In this document: positions 42,362 to 55,597 of the stretch, one piece after another
Numbering within the stretch: position 1 is the stretch's first letter
Layout: each line of letters starts with the position of its first letter
Origin: Mikania micrantha
Lineage: Eukaryota; Streptophyta; Magnoliopsida; Asterales; Asteraceae
Length of the DNA: 64,000 nt
Direction: 5' to 3'
Assembly: GCA_009363875.1 (NCBI GenBank)
Contig: CM018690.1
Location: 1,786,788-1,850,787, forward strand
Notes under the pieces: model-generated
Databases searched by the model: none
What the model saw: only the letters and a program-made list of their open reading frames with translations
What the model was told of the DNA's origin: nothing
Position numbers and translations under genes: made by a program

Positions 42362-43626
42362 CTGAGAAGTCATGCAAAAATAAAGTCAACACATGGTTGG
42401 TGAGTTCATATAGTTTTAGTAATTGAAAATGATTTGAAAACCTCCTTTGGTAAAGACCCTAACCTCATTAACACCACATGTAATATCCACATCGGTATGC
42501 TTATATATAGGGCATATGTAAGGGACAAGCCCTAGCCAACATCCCACCACATACTAATATGCATATGACACTGCTGTTACTGATAATTAAGCATTTTTAC
42601 CCTGCACACCTCTGATTCAGATTATGATTTCCAAAATTTGATTTACCTTTGATTCTCTTGAGTTCATCATAGATATATGATTTCCCAAAAGTCAATGATA
42701 GAAATAAAATGTTAAATATTCAATTAAATAAATAAATAAAACATTTAAATACAACTAAGACATGATGATGGGGCCTTATTTGACTCAATCAGTTAGACTT
42801 AGTTGTTGGTGGTTGTCCAAGTTGTATCCTCTCACACGTGACCCATGTCAGGCATGACTCACAAGGAGTACACCTGAATTGACCGGGATTTTAATGTTTT
42901 GCCCTTACAGCTTGACCCAATGGTCTTCTGTACATGCGGGGACTTTAAGGATATCCTTTGATTCTTGATCTCTTTGATTCTCTTGATATGGATTTGATAT
43001 TGATTTCATTTGATAGTTCATGTTATTGCCCGTATAGCCTGACTGCAAGAGTCTTCTATACCTGAAGGGGACTTTATATGTGTGTTACACGTGGTCTTGA
43101 TTCCCTATACAACTGACATCCACTTTAACTCAAATATTAATGATTTCATTAGATTGTAATGATTTCATTATTTCAATGATTCACACACATTTATGATTTC
43201 TGATTCCTTGAGTCTCTTGATCTTGATCTTTAGAGTTCCCATGATTCACAATGATAATTGATTCTTGATTATGATTATTTGTTCTTAGATCCCACACTAA
43301 ATTAGATTTCCTTTGATTATGATCTTTTGATTTAGTTCCTTTGATTTCACTTTGAATTTAGATTCTTGAATTTGAGCTTGATGGACTAAGGGTTTATTTA
43401 GAGTTAGATTTAAAGTATTACCCATAAGAGTAATTTAATTAACTTGATGATTTGATCTGTTTAATAGTTACCTAGACAGGAGTCTAGGAGTATCAACAAA
43501 CATATATATGTAAAACATATAATAAATAAAAGCATTTAAATAAACAGTTTAAATAAAACAGTTTACGCATGCTTCTCAGCCCCGCGTTTTAAAACAAAAA
43601 TGTTAGAAAAGGGGCAATGAACTCAC
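42362..43626 (-). other. intron-like segment in LTR B (left copy)
   Basis: Minus strand donor GCACAG|GTGAGTTCATTG followed by CCCCTTTTCT, and acceptor GCATGACTTCTCAG|G ending at 42362. The plus-strand run GGTGAGTTCAT at 42399-42409 gives an 11-bp complement to the donor region just upstream of the acceptor. Confidence 0.55.
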
Positions 43627-44519
43627 CTGTGCTGCTATGTAAATGATCTAACACAAAATGCGCGCTCTTGTTGTAGCTTAGGTTTCTTCAGTTCCTGAGT
43701 TATTTTATAAGAATTCGAATATAATAAGTACGCGTAGTAGTCGTTGTGCCTAAGTCTTTGTCTTGGTGTGTGTAACTAAGTGTCCTAGTACTAAGTGTAT
43801 CTAGAATCTAATCTAACTTAGTTACCCTTTTTATGATTCCAAATCCCATGTTTAGTTACAACACTTATAATTAAATTTTACAAAAATTTGGGCAGAGTCT
43901 CCTCTGTATCTAGTTCAAATCCAGACAATTATATTGTCTATTTTACAACAAAATCCCAATCAATGATATTCCAACAAACTTTTATAACTAAATAAACTTA
44001 AAAGAAACCGATGACATTTATAAATTACATTTCAAATTAAACAAGATTTTAGAAAATTATTAAATTAACTTTTAAATAAATTCACAATGCCTTTATTTTT
44101 ATCAAAATATCATTACTTGAGTTTACGTAATCATTTAATGTATGATGGGCTTAATTAAGCCCCATTGGGCCCACTTAGGCCCAATAACAAACTTTGGTTT
44201 CAATTGGATATCCTTACTTTCTAATTGATCAAGATTCAAGTCCATAAATGGTCTCATGTAGATAATTACACATCTAAGTGAATTATTATTTATAAACATT
44301 CCATAATGTAAATGTTGATAACCTAGTTCATCACTTGATCTTAAACCCCTTGTTATTTGTCTTTGATGCTCTAATCTTTAATAACCAATTGTTACACAAG
44401 ATTTGATATTTCATGTCATTCCCATGCACACACATATCCCATGCACACACACAACCTTTAACTTGTGCATGCCCATATATACAAACACTATATGCCATGA
44501 AAACCGAGGATTGTAGTGA

Positions 44520-44960
44520 CCATCCTAGTGCTAACACCCCTAGGGCAGCGAACCTTTTTGAGAAACCACCTAAGGGTTCGGCTGTCATCACCTCACCAAC
44601 GAACCCTTAGGGTTCGGCCATGAGGAGAGAAGGTTCGGTCGTGACAGAGATAAACGAACCATGAAGGTTCGGCTGCAGTCCACCCTAGGTTCGTGACCAC
44701 CTATAGTTCGGCCAAGGAGGGTTCGCCAATCAATGGTTCGTCATGCGAAGGCTCGTGGGTCCTAGGGTTCGTTTGTCACCTCTCTAGGTTCGGCTAACAC
44801 AAGATGGTAACAGGTTCGTTGCAGACTTTTAAAGGTTCAGCTCAGGGTTAGTGAGTGTAGCAGGTTCGTGGCAGGTAACCACGGGTTCGCTGCAGAGAGG
44901 TTCGTGGCTGATAGGGTTCGCCACCCTCTCCTTCCACCCAAAAAGGTTCGGCCGATCTGA
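44520..44960. repeat. GGTTCG-rich block in LTR B
   Basis: Roughly twenty GGTTCG (or CGAACC) words in 440 bp, often as AGGGTTCGGC or GGTTCGTGG. It is repeated in the right LTR at about 53410-53850. The short frames overlapping it on both strands have no recognisable domain. Confidence 0.85.
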
Positions 44961-46052
44961 TGGTCCACGAACCTGTATTCTTTCTTCCTTGTTTGCGGCT
45001 CCAATCTGTTACAATCACATTCCTAACAATACCTAAATGTGTATACACCTTCATCTAAGTGTTTTAAGTGTTTAATATCGATTATAGTAACCAAAACCAC
45101 ATGAACTCTTGAAAACCCTATAAAACCGAATTTAAAATGGATATTTACCTTAGATTTCGTGGATGAAAGTTCACAATACTTGTACTTCTGTAATCTACAA
45201 GATGAGAGGATGGTAATGACGCCTAGAACACTTGAATCCACCAAGATTTGAGCTTCAAAACTTAGAGAGAAGATTGAATCTTGAAAGAGAACTAGAGAGA
45301 GAGGGAGTAGGACGAGATTGAGAGAGAGATGGGTGAAATGGTGGTGGTTGTGGCATTTAATTGCCACATTAAATGTGGGGAAAAATACCCTCTCGTTCGG
45401 TCTCGTTCGGTTTCGCGTAAAATGCCGGTTCGCGTAGTTTTCGAGACGAAACGACACGATTTATAAAATTAGAAATCATTTAATTATTCTAGGTTGTGAT
45501 TCCTAATAAATTAACTAATATCTTCTTATTTATTTTAAATTTAAAATATTAATTTACTGTTTAAATCGAAATGTACGGTCGTCGCGCGTATTCGTTCGAA
45601 TCGTCACCCGTACGGACACGGCGATAACTATACTTTTCAATCTTGTTTTCTAATTATAGAATATCATTCAGAACGTTAAACTTTCGGATATATTCGTAGA
45701 GATCGTCACCTATACGAATAACCCGTCGATTTAGCATTCACATAACAATATTCGTGTGTTTTGTTCTTTAGAGTCTCACATACGTTTATACATAATAAAT
45801 CGTAGCAAATAAATCACATGATGGTTCTGTATTGTCAAATAATTATCTGACTCAAGAACCCTATTTCTGAACTTTGTTTTCTGAATTGAATCTGAACTGT
45901 GCTTTGATAACATGTAATGCAAATGATATACAATTGATAACTGAAATATGTACCTGATTTACTGTTCATGTACTGTAGAGATCACTGTTCCGGTGACGGT
46001 TCCGGCACTGATGTTACAGTCTCCCCTTGTTAGAGAAATTTCGTCCCGAAAT

Positions 46053-49000
46053 TTAAGAGTTGTTATCGGGTACGGCTTCCTCTTCAAACAGTTGGGGATA
46101 CTTTAACTTCATGTGATCTTCACGTTCCCAAGTAAACTCGGGTCTGCATCTTGAGTTCCATCGAACCTTTACAATCGGAATACGGCTTCGCCTCAGTTGT
46201 TTAACCTTGCGATCCATAATCTCCAAAGGTTCCTCAATGAAATGTAACTGTTCATCTACTTGAATTTCTTCAATCGGAATGACGCGAGACTCGTCAGCAA
46301 GGCATTTCTTTAAGTTCGAGACGTGAAACACATCATTCACCCCACTGAGTTCATCCGGTAATCTCAGTCGATAAGCTACAGGACCAATACGCTCGATGAT
46401 CTCGAACGGTCCCACGTATCGTGGTGATAATTTGCCTTTCTTTCCAAAGCGTACAACGCCTTTCCATGGGGATACCTTCAACATTACACGGTCTCCCACT
46501 TGGAATTCCAACGGCTTGCGCCGTTTGTCAGCGTAGCTCTTTTGTCTGCTCCTTGTTGCTTGTAGTCTTCTTTGAATCTGAGCAATCTTATCAGTGGTTC
46601 CCTGAATAAGTTCTGGCCCAGTTATTCGATTGTCTCCAACTTCAGTCCAACAGATCGGTGATCGACATTTCCGACCATAGAGAGCCTCGAATGGTGCACA
46701 TCCGATACTGCTGTGGTAACTGTTATTGTAGGAGAACTCGATCAGTGGCAAATGGGAGTCCCAGTTCCCACCGAAGTCCAATACACAGGTTCTTAACATG
46801 TCCTCCAGGGTCTGGATAGTACGTTCGCTTTGACCATCCGTTTGTGGGTGGTAAGCTGTACTCAGATTTAACTGTGTCCCTAGAGATTTCTGCAGTGATT
46901 GCCAGAACCTTGATGTAAATCTGCTGTCTCGATCAGAAATAATAGACAATGGCACACCGTGGCGTACCACTATCTCGTTGATGTACAATCTTGCCAGTTT
47001 ATCCATCGTGAAAGTCTCAGCATAGGCAAGAAGTGAGCAGATTTGGTTAAACGATCAATGATCACCCAAATTGTATCATGACCACTGGAAGTGAGGGGTA
47101 GCTTAGTAATGAAATCCATAGATATTTGTTCCCACTTCCAGAGCGGAATCTCAGGCTGTTCCAGCAGACCGGACGGTCTCTGGTGTTCCGCCTTTACCTT
47201 CGCACACGTTAACATTGACCGACGTGTTCGGCTATGTCTTTCTTCATTCCAGGCCACCAATAAAATCCACGCAAGTCTTGGTACATTTTATCAGCACCTG
47301 GATGAACAGAGTATTTAGTCTTGTGCGCTTCATCGAAGATAAGTTTTCTCAAATCATCTACCGCCGGGATCCATATACGATCCTGGTAGTAGATCATTCC
47401 ATCAGGCTTGGTCTCAAGGTGTTTCTCTGTTCCGCAATCAAGTTCCTTTTTCAGATTTCCTCGGTCAAGGGCTTCTTGTTGTGCTTGAATAATCTTGTCA
47501 CTTAAACTGGTCTGCATGGTTATCCCCATTGCTCTAACACGTAGGGGTTTGACCCGTTCCTTCCAGCTCAAGGCGTCAGCTACTACGTTCGCCTTTCCCG
47601 GATGGTACTTGATCACGCAGTCATAATCATTAAGAAGTTCAACCCAACGGCGCTGTCGCATGTTGAGTTCCTTCTAATCAAAAATATGCTGCAGACTTTT
47701 GTGATTAGTGAATATGGTACACTTGGTGCCATATAAGTAATGTCTCCAAATCTTCAAGGCGAAGATTACTGCTCCCAGTTCAAGATCATGAGTAGTGTAG
47801 TTCTTCTCATGAACTTTTAATTGTCTTGAAGCATAAGCAATAACTTTGTCACGTTGCATTAGTACACAGCCTAGACCCTGATGGGAGGCATCACAGTATA
47901 CAACAAAGTCATCACAACCTTCGGGGAGAGATAGAATTGGACCATCACATAGTTTCTGTTTCAGGGTCTGGAAAGCATCCTCTTGTTTCTGCTCCCACAC
48001 AAACGGTTCACTTTTCTGAGTTAGCTTGGTGAGTGGCAAGGCTATCTTAGAAAAGTTTGAGATAAACCTTCTGTAATAACCTGCCAATCCTAGAAAAGAC
48101 CGTATCTCCGTCGGTGTCTTCGGAGTGTCCCAATTCTTTATCGCCTCGATCTTGGTAGGATCTACATGAATTCCCTCGCTGTTGACTACAAGACCCAGAA
48201 ATTGAACTTCTCTTAGCCAAAATTCACATTTAGAGAATTTAGCATGGAGTTTCTTTTCCTTCAATAGCTCCAAGATCTTTCTGAGGTGTTGCTCATGTTC
48301 TGTCTTGGTCTTGGAATAAATCAGTATGTCATCAATAAAGACAATGACAAACTAATCCAAGTACGGCTTGCACACTCGGTTCATGAGGTCCATGAAAACC
48401 GCGGGTGCATTTGTCAATCCGAAGGGCATCACCAAAAATTCATAGTGCCCGTATCTGGTTCGGAAGGCCGTTTTCGGTATGTCTTCATCTTGAACTCTCA
48501 GCTGATGATATCTAGACCGCAAGTCAATTCTTGAGAAATATTGAGCTCCTTGCAGTTGGTCAAACAAATCATCAATCCTCGGCAATGGATACCGATTCTT
48601 GATGGTTAGTTTGTTCAGCTCCCTGTAATCTATGCACATTCTGAACGATCCATCCTTTTTCTTCACGAATAAGACCGGAGCTCCCCAAGGTGAGTAGCTC
48701 GGTCGGATGAAACCCTTATCAAGTAGCTCCTATAACTGATTAGACAATTCCTGCATCTCTGAAGGTGCTAACCTGTAAGGAGATTTAGCAACTGGGGTTG
48801 CTCCAGGAACTAAGTCTATTCGGAACTCTACCGGTCGCACAGGTGGCAAACCGGGTAGGTCTTCAGGGAATACTTCTGGATATTCTTTCACTACCGGTAC
48901 GTCTTGTATCTTCTTCTTGTCTTTCTCTTTTTCCACCACGTGAGCCAGAAAAGCTATGCACTGCTTCTGTAAACACTTACGCGCCTTTATGTAGGAAATG

Positions 49001-50722
49001 ATTTTGACACTTCGTTTTGCTTGATCCCCTCTAACTTCCAACACACGATCATCTGGCAATGGAACTCGAAGCAGCTTCTCAGAACAGATGACTTCCACTC
49101 GGTTAGAAGAAAGCCAGTCCATTCCAACAATGATATCGAAACTACCCAACTCCATCGGTATCAAATCGATGGCAAATGTATGACCATTAAGTGTCAACGG
49201 GCAATTCCTGTATACTGTACTAACTGTGATCTGTTTTTCGTTAGCTACTTCTATAATGTAAGGGGAATCTAACTGTTCCTCTATGGAATCTAGTTGGCAT
49301 GCAAAATCAGAAGAGATAAAACTCTGATCCGCACCAGTGTCAAATAGAACAGATGCATAAAAGTCATGTAAGAGAAACGTACCAGTGACCACATTTGGGT
49401 CCTGGCGTGCAGCTGGTGCTCCGATGGCAAAGGCTCGTCCCCGGGGTGCTTGAACTGCTGGTTGTGCCTTCTTCGGGCAGTTCTTCGCAAAGTGGCCTTG
49501 TTTTCCACAGTTATAGCATCCACCATTGTTCTGATTAGCTGGTGGAGGAAGAGCCAAAGCAGCGTTGTTGACTGCTTGGTTAGGTGTCATCCGGCAGTGT
49601 TGGACCTAATAGCCCTTTCTTCCACATCCCGTGCATTGCTTGCAGGGAGTGTTAGCAATGTGATGATACTGACACTTGGCACACAGAGGATACGTGCCAG
49701 TGTAGGGTTTGCGGTTAGGGTTTTGTGGTGCTGCTGCTACCTGTTGAAGAGGTGTGGCCACCGTGTAGTTCTTGATGGTCTTCTGTTTCTTCTTCTGATG
49801 GTGATGGAGTTTCTTTGAAGACTCAGCTTTGTTCTTGCTGGGTTCAGCCTCCTTCTTTAGGACTCTAGAGGCTACCATGAGGTCAGTGAGTTTCCCAGAC
49901 AATCTCACTGCAGACTCTACAGTGGTAGGGTTGGCTGAAACAACCATACCCTGAATGCAGGCGGGAAGTCCACCTACATAACGGTCTATCCTCTTTTCTA
50001 AAGTTGGTACCATATCAGGTACTAAAGCAACCAACTCATGGTAACGAGTTGTATACCCCATGTGATCAGCCCCCTTCATCACATGGTTGGATAACTCAAC
50101 CTCCAGCTTCTGCAACTCGTTCTTAGGGCAGAACTCTGTTCTCAGCAGTGTTTTGAAGTCTTCCCATGGCATAGCCATAGCTTCCTCTCTTCCTCGGGCT
50201 TTGATCTGACCGTTCCACCATGTCAGAGCCCGTTTGTTGAATGTTCCAGCTGAGTAACGGACCTTGTGGTGTTCGGGGCAGCTGCAGAGATCCAAGGTTG
50301 TCTCGATCTTCTCAATATTGGATTAATCCAACGGCGCCTTCGGACCCACTAAAGCTGGAAGGTTTACATCCTACAAATGACTTGTAGGAGTAATGAGATG
50401 ATCCTCCAGTATTTCCACTGGCTTCTCCAGATGAGTTGCCAGTGTTGTTGATTTCATTGCGGAGGCGAAGGAACATCTCCGGTATTGCTTCTTTCATCTG
50501 ATTTGTCATCTGGCTACTCAGTAACGTCACCAGAGCAATGGTAGCAGGATCCAGGGTAGGTGTTGTACCCAAACCAGATGGTTGAGTAATCAAAGGAGGA
50601 GGGGGAGGAGGAGGTGGAGGAGGTCGTGGTGGTGGTGAATCATTTGGTGACGGTGTGGAGGAATGTGGAGCCAAGTCCCGCTGTGGTAGCTGTATCAAGG
50701 GAGGCTGTCTCCTTGGCGGCAT
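46053..50722 (-). pseudogene. gag-pol of element B, degraded
   Basis: All Tekay-type modules are present in order on the minus strand. Gag starts near 50722 (MPPRRQPPL, then Pro-rich). The zinc knuckles include CYNCGKQGHFAKNC. Protease has LFDTGADQSFIS. RT has YPLPRIDDLFDQLQG and RNase H has YCDASHQGLG. Integrase shows HPGADKMY, ISDRDSRF and DGQSERT. The tail VKQLRRSRIPIVKVRWNSR is chromodomain-like. Damage: a frameshift near 50305, stops near 49606, 48730, 48352 and 47674, and frame changes near 47260-47209 and 47006. The 46053-47006 piece, holding the integrase core and chromodomain, is still open for 317 codons. The stop at 47674 is TAG where element C has CAG. No functional product is expected except possibly short fragments. 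Confidence 0.92.
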
Positions 50723-50882
50723 TCTGATCATAACCAATAAAGTTATCAGTTAGTGCAATGATCAAATATGGGAGACAGTACGCAAATAAATTCCTAAGTC
50801 CTGTTTTCTCTACATGCAGGGTCCCTAGGTTATAGTCTAGGCCAAACCATTTAAATAAGTGACCTATATTTCTCTATAACCA

Positions 50883-50896
50883 TGGCTCTGATACCA
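50883..50896 (-). other. primer-binding site of element B
   Basis: Plus strand TGGCTCTGATACCA three bases before the LTR at 50900; initiator tRNA-Met type. Confidence 0.9.
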
Positions 50897-50899
50897 ATC

Positions 50900-53800
50900 T
50901 GTCACACCCCGAGCCGGCGGGGTAGGATCGGGTTTCCTCATCGGGCGGAAAGTTCTCGAGGCGCGATATCGTGAGTGATAATCGAAATGATCAGATTGTT
51001 TACATTGCACATGATATATAAATGAGAAACTTTCTAAAATAAAATAGAATTACAAAGTTAAATTACATCAGTTAAGTTTATAATTTAACAATGTAAATCT
51101 ACTATAACATCATAAATCTTCAATCTTGTATCTGCACAAGATATACAAAATAAATGTGTATGATGTCCAAAAATATGCAGGTCCAAAAAGCTAGGTCCTC
51201 TATCTGTAACCTAGTCCAAAAGAAACAACTCTTCAGTTGACCTGTTCGTCACCTGAGAAGTCATGCAAAAATAAAGTCAACACATGGTTGGTGAGTTCAT
51301 ATAGTTTTAGTAACTGAAAATGATTTGAAAACCTCCTTTGGTAAAGACCCTAACCTCATTAACACCACATGTAATATCCACATCGGTATGCTTATATATA
51401 GGGCATATGTAAGGGACAAGCCCTAGCCAACATCCCACCACATACTAATATGCATATGACACTGCTGTTACTGATAATTAAGCATTTTTACCCTGCACAC
51501 CTCTGATTCAGATTATGATTTCCAAAATTTGATTTACCTTTGATTCTCTTGAGTTCATCATAGATATATGATTTCCCAAAAGTCAATGATAGAAATAAAA
51601 TGTTAAATATTCAATTAAATAAATAAATAAAACATTTAAATACAACTAAGACATGATGATGGGGCCTTATTTGACTCAATCAGTTAGACTTAGTTGTTGG
51701 TGGTTGTCCAAGTTGTATCCTCTCACACGTGACCCATGTCAGGCATGACTCACAAGGAGTACACCTGAATTGACCGGGATTTTAATGTTTTGCCCTTACA
51801 GCTTGACCCAATGGTCTTCTGTACATGCGGGGACTTTAAGGATATCCTTTGATTCTTGATCTCTTTGATTCTCTTGATATGGATTTGATATTGATTTCAT
51901 TTGATAGTTCATGTTATTGCTCGTATAGCCTGACTAGAAGAGTCTTCTATACCTGAAGGGGACTTTATATGTGTGTTACACGTGGTCTTGATTCCCTAAA
52001 CAACTGACATCCACCTTAACACAAATATTAATGATTTCATTAGATTGTAATGATTTCATTATTTCAATGATTCACACACATTTATGATTTATGATTCCTT
52101 GAGTCTCTTGATCTTGATCTTTAGAGTTCCCATGATTCACAATGATAATTGATTCTTGATTATGATTATTTGTTCTCAGATCCCACACTAAACTAGATTT
52201 CCTTTGATTATGATCTTTTGATTTAGTTCCTTTGATTTCACTTTGAATTTAGATTCTTGAATTTGAGCTTGATGGACTAAGGGTTTATTTAGAGTTAGAT
52301 TTAAAGTATTACCCATAAGAGTAATTTAATTAACTTGATGATTTGATCTGTTTAATAGTTACCTAGACAGGAGTCTAGGAGTATCAAAAAACATATATAT
52401 GTAAAACATATAATAAATAAAAGCATTTAAATAAACAGTTTAAATAAAACAGTTTACGTATGCTTCTCAGCCCCGCGTTTTAAAACAAAAATGTTAGAAA
52501 AGGGGCAATGAACTCACCTGTGCTGCTATGTAAATGATCTAACACAAAATGCGCGCTCTTGTTGTAGCTTAGGTTTCTTCAGTTCCTGAGTTATTTTATA
52601 AGAATTCGAATATAATAAGTACGCGTAGTAGTCGTTGTGCCTAAGTTTTTGTCTTGGTGTGTGTAACTAAGTGTTCTAGTACTAAGTGTATCTAGAATCT
52701 AATCTAACTTAGTTACCCTTTTTATGATTCCAAATCCCATGTTTAGTTACAACACTTATAATTAAATTTTACAAAAATTTGGGCAGAGTCTCCTCTGTAT
52801 CTAGTTCAAATCCAGACAATTATATTGTCTATTTTACAACAAAATCCCAATCAATGATATTGCAACAAACTTTTATAACTAAATAAACTTAAAAGAAACC
52901 GATGACATTTATAAATTACATTACAAATTAAACAAGATTTTAGAAAATTATTAAATTAAATTTTAAATAAATTCACAATGCCTTTATTTTTATCAAAATA
53001 TCATTACTTGAGTTTACGTAATCATTTAATGTATGATGGGCTTAATTAAGCCCCATTGGGGCCCACTTAGGCCCAATAACAAACTTTGGTTTCAATTGGA
53101 TATCCTTACTTTCTAATTGATCAAGATTCAAGTCCATAAATGGTCTCATGTAGATAATTACACATCTAAGTGAATTATTATTTATAAACATTCCATAATG
53201 TAAATGTTGATAACCTAGTTCATCACTTGATCTTAAACCCCTTGTTATTTGTCTTTGATGCTCTAATCTTTAATAACCAATTGTTACACAAGATTTGATA
53301 TTTCATGTCATTCCCATGCACACACATATCCCATGCACACACACAACCTTTAACTTGTGCATGCCCATATATACAACACTATATGCCATGAAAACCGAGG
53401 ATTGTAGTGACCATCCTAGTTTTAACACCCCTAGGGCAGCGAACCTTTTTGAGAAACCACCTAAGGGTTCGGCTGTCATCACCTCACCAACGAACCCTTA
53501 GGGTTTGGCCATGAGGAGAGAAGGTTCGGTCGTGACAGAGATAAACGAACCATGAAGGTTCGGCTGCAGTCCACCCTAGGTTCGTGACCACCTATAGTTC
53601 GGCCAAGGAGGGTTCGCCAATCAATGGTTCGTCATGTGAAGGCTCGTGGGTCCTAGGGTTCGTTTGTCACCTCTCTAGGTTCGGCTAACACAAGATGGTA
53701 ACAGGTTCGTTGCAGACTTTTAAAGGTTCAGCCCAGGGTTAGTGAGTGTAGCAGGTTCGTGGCAGGTAACCACAGGTTCGCTGCAGAGAGGTTCGTGGCT

Positions 53801-54870
53801 GATAGGGTTCGCCACCCTCTCCTTCCACCCAAAAAGGTTCGGCCGATCTGATGGTCCACGAACCTGTTTTCTTTCTTCCTTGTTTGCGGCTCCAATCTGT
53901 TACAATCACATTCCTAACAATACCTAAACGTGTATACACCTTCATCTAAGTGTTTTAAGTGTTTAATATCGATTATAGTAACCAAAACCACATGAACTCT
54001 TGAAAACCCTATAAAACCGAATTTAAAATGGATATTTACCTTAGATTTCGTGGATGAAAGTTCACAATACTTGTACTTCTGTAATCTACAAGATGAGAGG
54101 ATTGTAATGACGCCTAGAACACTTGAATCCACCCAGATTTGAGCTTCAAAACTTAGTGAGAAGATTGAATCTTGAAAGAGAACTAGAGAGAGAGGGAGTA
54201 GGACGAGATTGAGAGAGAGATGGGTGAAATGGTGGTGGTTGTGGCATTTAATTGCCACATTAAATGTGGGGAAAAATACCCACTCGTTCGGTCTCGTTCG
54301 GTTTCGCGTAGTTTTCGAGACGAAACGACACGATTTATAAAATTAGAAATCATTTAATTATTCTAGGTTGTGATTCCTAATAAATTAACTAATATCTTCT
54401 TATTTATTTTAAATTTAAAATATTAATTTACTGTTTAAATCGAAATGTACGGTCGTCGCGCGTATTCGTTCGAATCGTCACCCGTACGGACACGGCGATA
54501 ACTATACTTTTCAATCTTGTTTTCTAATTATAGAATATCATTCAGAACGTTAAACTTTCGGATATATTCGTAGAGATCGTCACCTATACGAATAACCCGT
54601 CGATTTAGCATTCACATAACAATATTCGTGTGTTTTGTTCTTTAGAGTCTCACATACGTTTATACATAATAAATCGTAGCAAATAAATCACATGATGGTT
54701 CTGTATTGTCAAATAATTATCTGACTCAAGAACCCTATTTCTGAACTTTGTTTTCTGAATTGAATGTAATGCAAATGATATACAATTGATAACTGAAATA
54801 TGTACCTGATTTACTGTTCATGTACTGTAGAGATCACTGTTCCGGTGACGGTTCCGGCACTGGTGTTACA
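50900..54870 (-). repeat. 5' LTR of element B
   Basis: 3971 bp, partner of 42009-46018, with two internal deletions of 17 and 22 bp, the first between short repeats (CGCGTA). Confidence 0.95.
51253..52517 (-). other. intron-like segment in LTR B (right copy)
   Basis: Same donor, complement and acceptor as 42362-43626. As part of the 5' LTR, this is the copy that would be transcribed into the element leader. Confidence 0.55.
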
Positions 54871-55168
54871 GTTAATAACACATGGTAACTGTTATTAATC
54901 ATTAAGGTGTTGAGTATAACAGATTTAATTCGGCTATAATTGCTTGTTGATGTGAATTTCGAATTTATTTTGATTAAACCACTCGAATTTTGACTTCTAA
55001 AGTCAAAATTAAGCTTTTTAACTAATTACAAGTCTAAACTTTGTAATTAAGGTGTTTTGGGACTGATTTTGGTTAATTCTAATCCCTTAGGTTTGATTGT
55101 GTTCAATTTTTCCTCATTTCTGTTAGTTTCTGATTAACGGGGTTAATCCGGAATGCCGAATTGTCACA

Positions 55169-55597
55169 TCATCCCCTTGTTGAAGAAATTTTCGTCTCGA
55201 AAATTGCTTAGTGTTAGAAGTAGTTAGGAAACTACTTACGAGTTCAGATTGTGCATGTTAGTGTGATGTCTGATCATTCTGTGTGCTTGTGTGTACTCAC
55301 ACACAAAACCCAATGTTTGCAACATCACAACTAAGTGTGATCGTTCTATGTAACTGTTTGCGTGTACACTAGTTAGTACATCTAACTGTGAATGTTTGTG
55401 TTTGATAATACTGTGCTATGTAACCTTGCACATAGTGAATGTTCGTAACTGTTTGTACTATGCAACCTCGCACATAGCAAATGTTTGAAACTAATCATGT
55501 ATGTACTACCATATCATGTAACATATGAAACGTAGCACATAAGATGTAATGTAGCACAAATGTTTGTAATAAAACCAATTGTATAAAGTGTTTTTGC
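55169..55597. other. element C 3' internal region, no integrase
   Basis: The minus strand reads a purine tract (AAGGGGATGA) next to the LTR, then about 420 bp of non-coding sequence with repeated GTAACTGTTTG and small hairpins (CTATGTAACCTTGCACATAG near 55415, and CTATGCAACCTCGCACATAG near 55460). Integrase catalytic core, linker and chromodomain are absent. Confidence 0.7.

Larger units (their letters stand above)
42009..46018 (-). repeat. 3' LTR of element B
   Basis: 4010 bp, starting TGTCACACCCCGAGCC and ending GATGTTACA on the plus strand. It contains the intron-like segment 42362-43626 and a GGTTCG-rich block at about 44520-44960. Confidence 0.95.
42009..54870 (-). mobile_element. element B: Tekay-like chromovirus, 4-kb LTRs
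   Basis: A 12.9-kb element with a perfect 5-bp duplication GTTAA (42004-42008 and 54871-54875). LTRs are 42009-46018 and 50900-54870, with primer-binding site 50883-50896. The gag-pol region (50722-46053) is complete in layout but broken. By eye the LTRs differ at roughly 35 positions (about 1 percent) plus two deletions of 17 and 22 bp in the right copy. It is older than element A but younger than its host element C. It has no extra ORF upstream of gag. Confidence 0.95.
40641..55168 (-). repeat. 3' LTR of element C, split by element B
   Basis: The parts 40641-42008 and 54876-55168 join to one LTR of about 1.66 kb, starting TGTCACAACCCC and ending GAATTGTCACA on the plus strand. The inserted element B is flanked by GTTAA on both sides. 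It is shorter than the solo LTR relative (2.48 kb). Confidence 0.85.
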
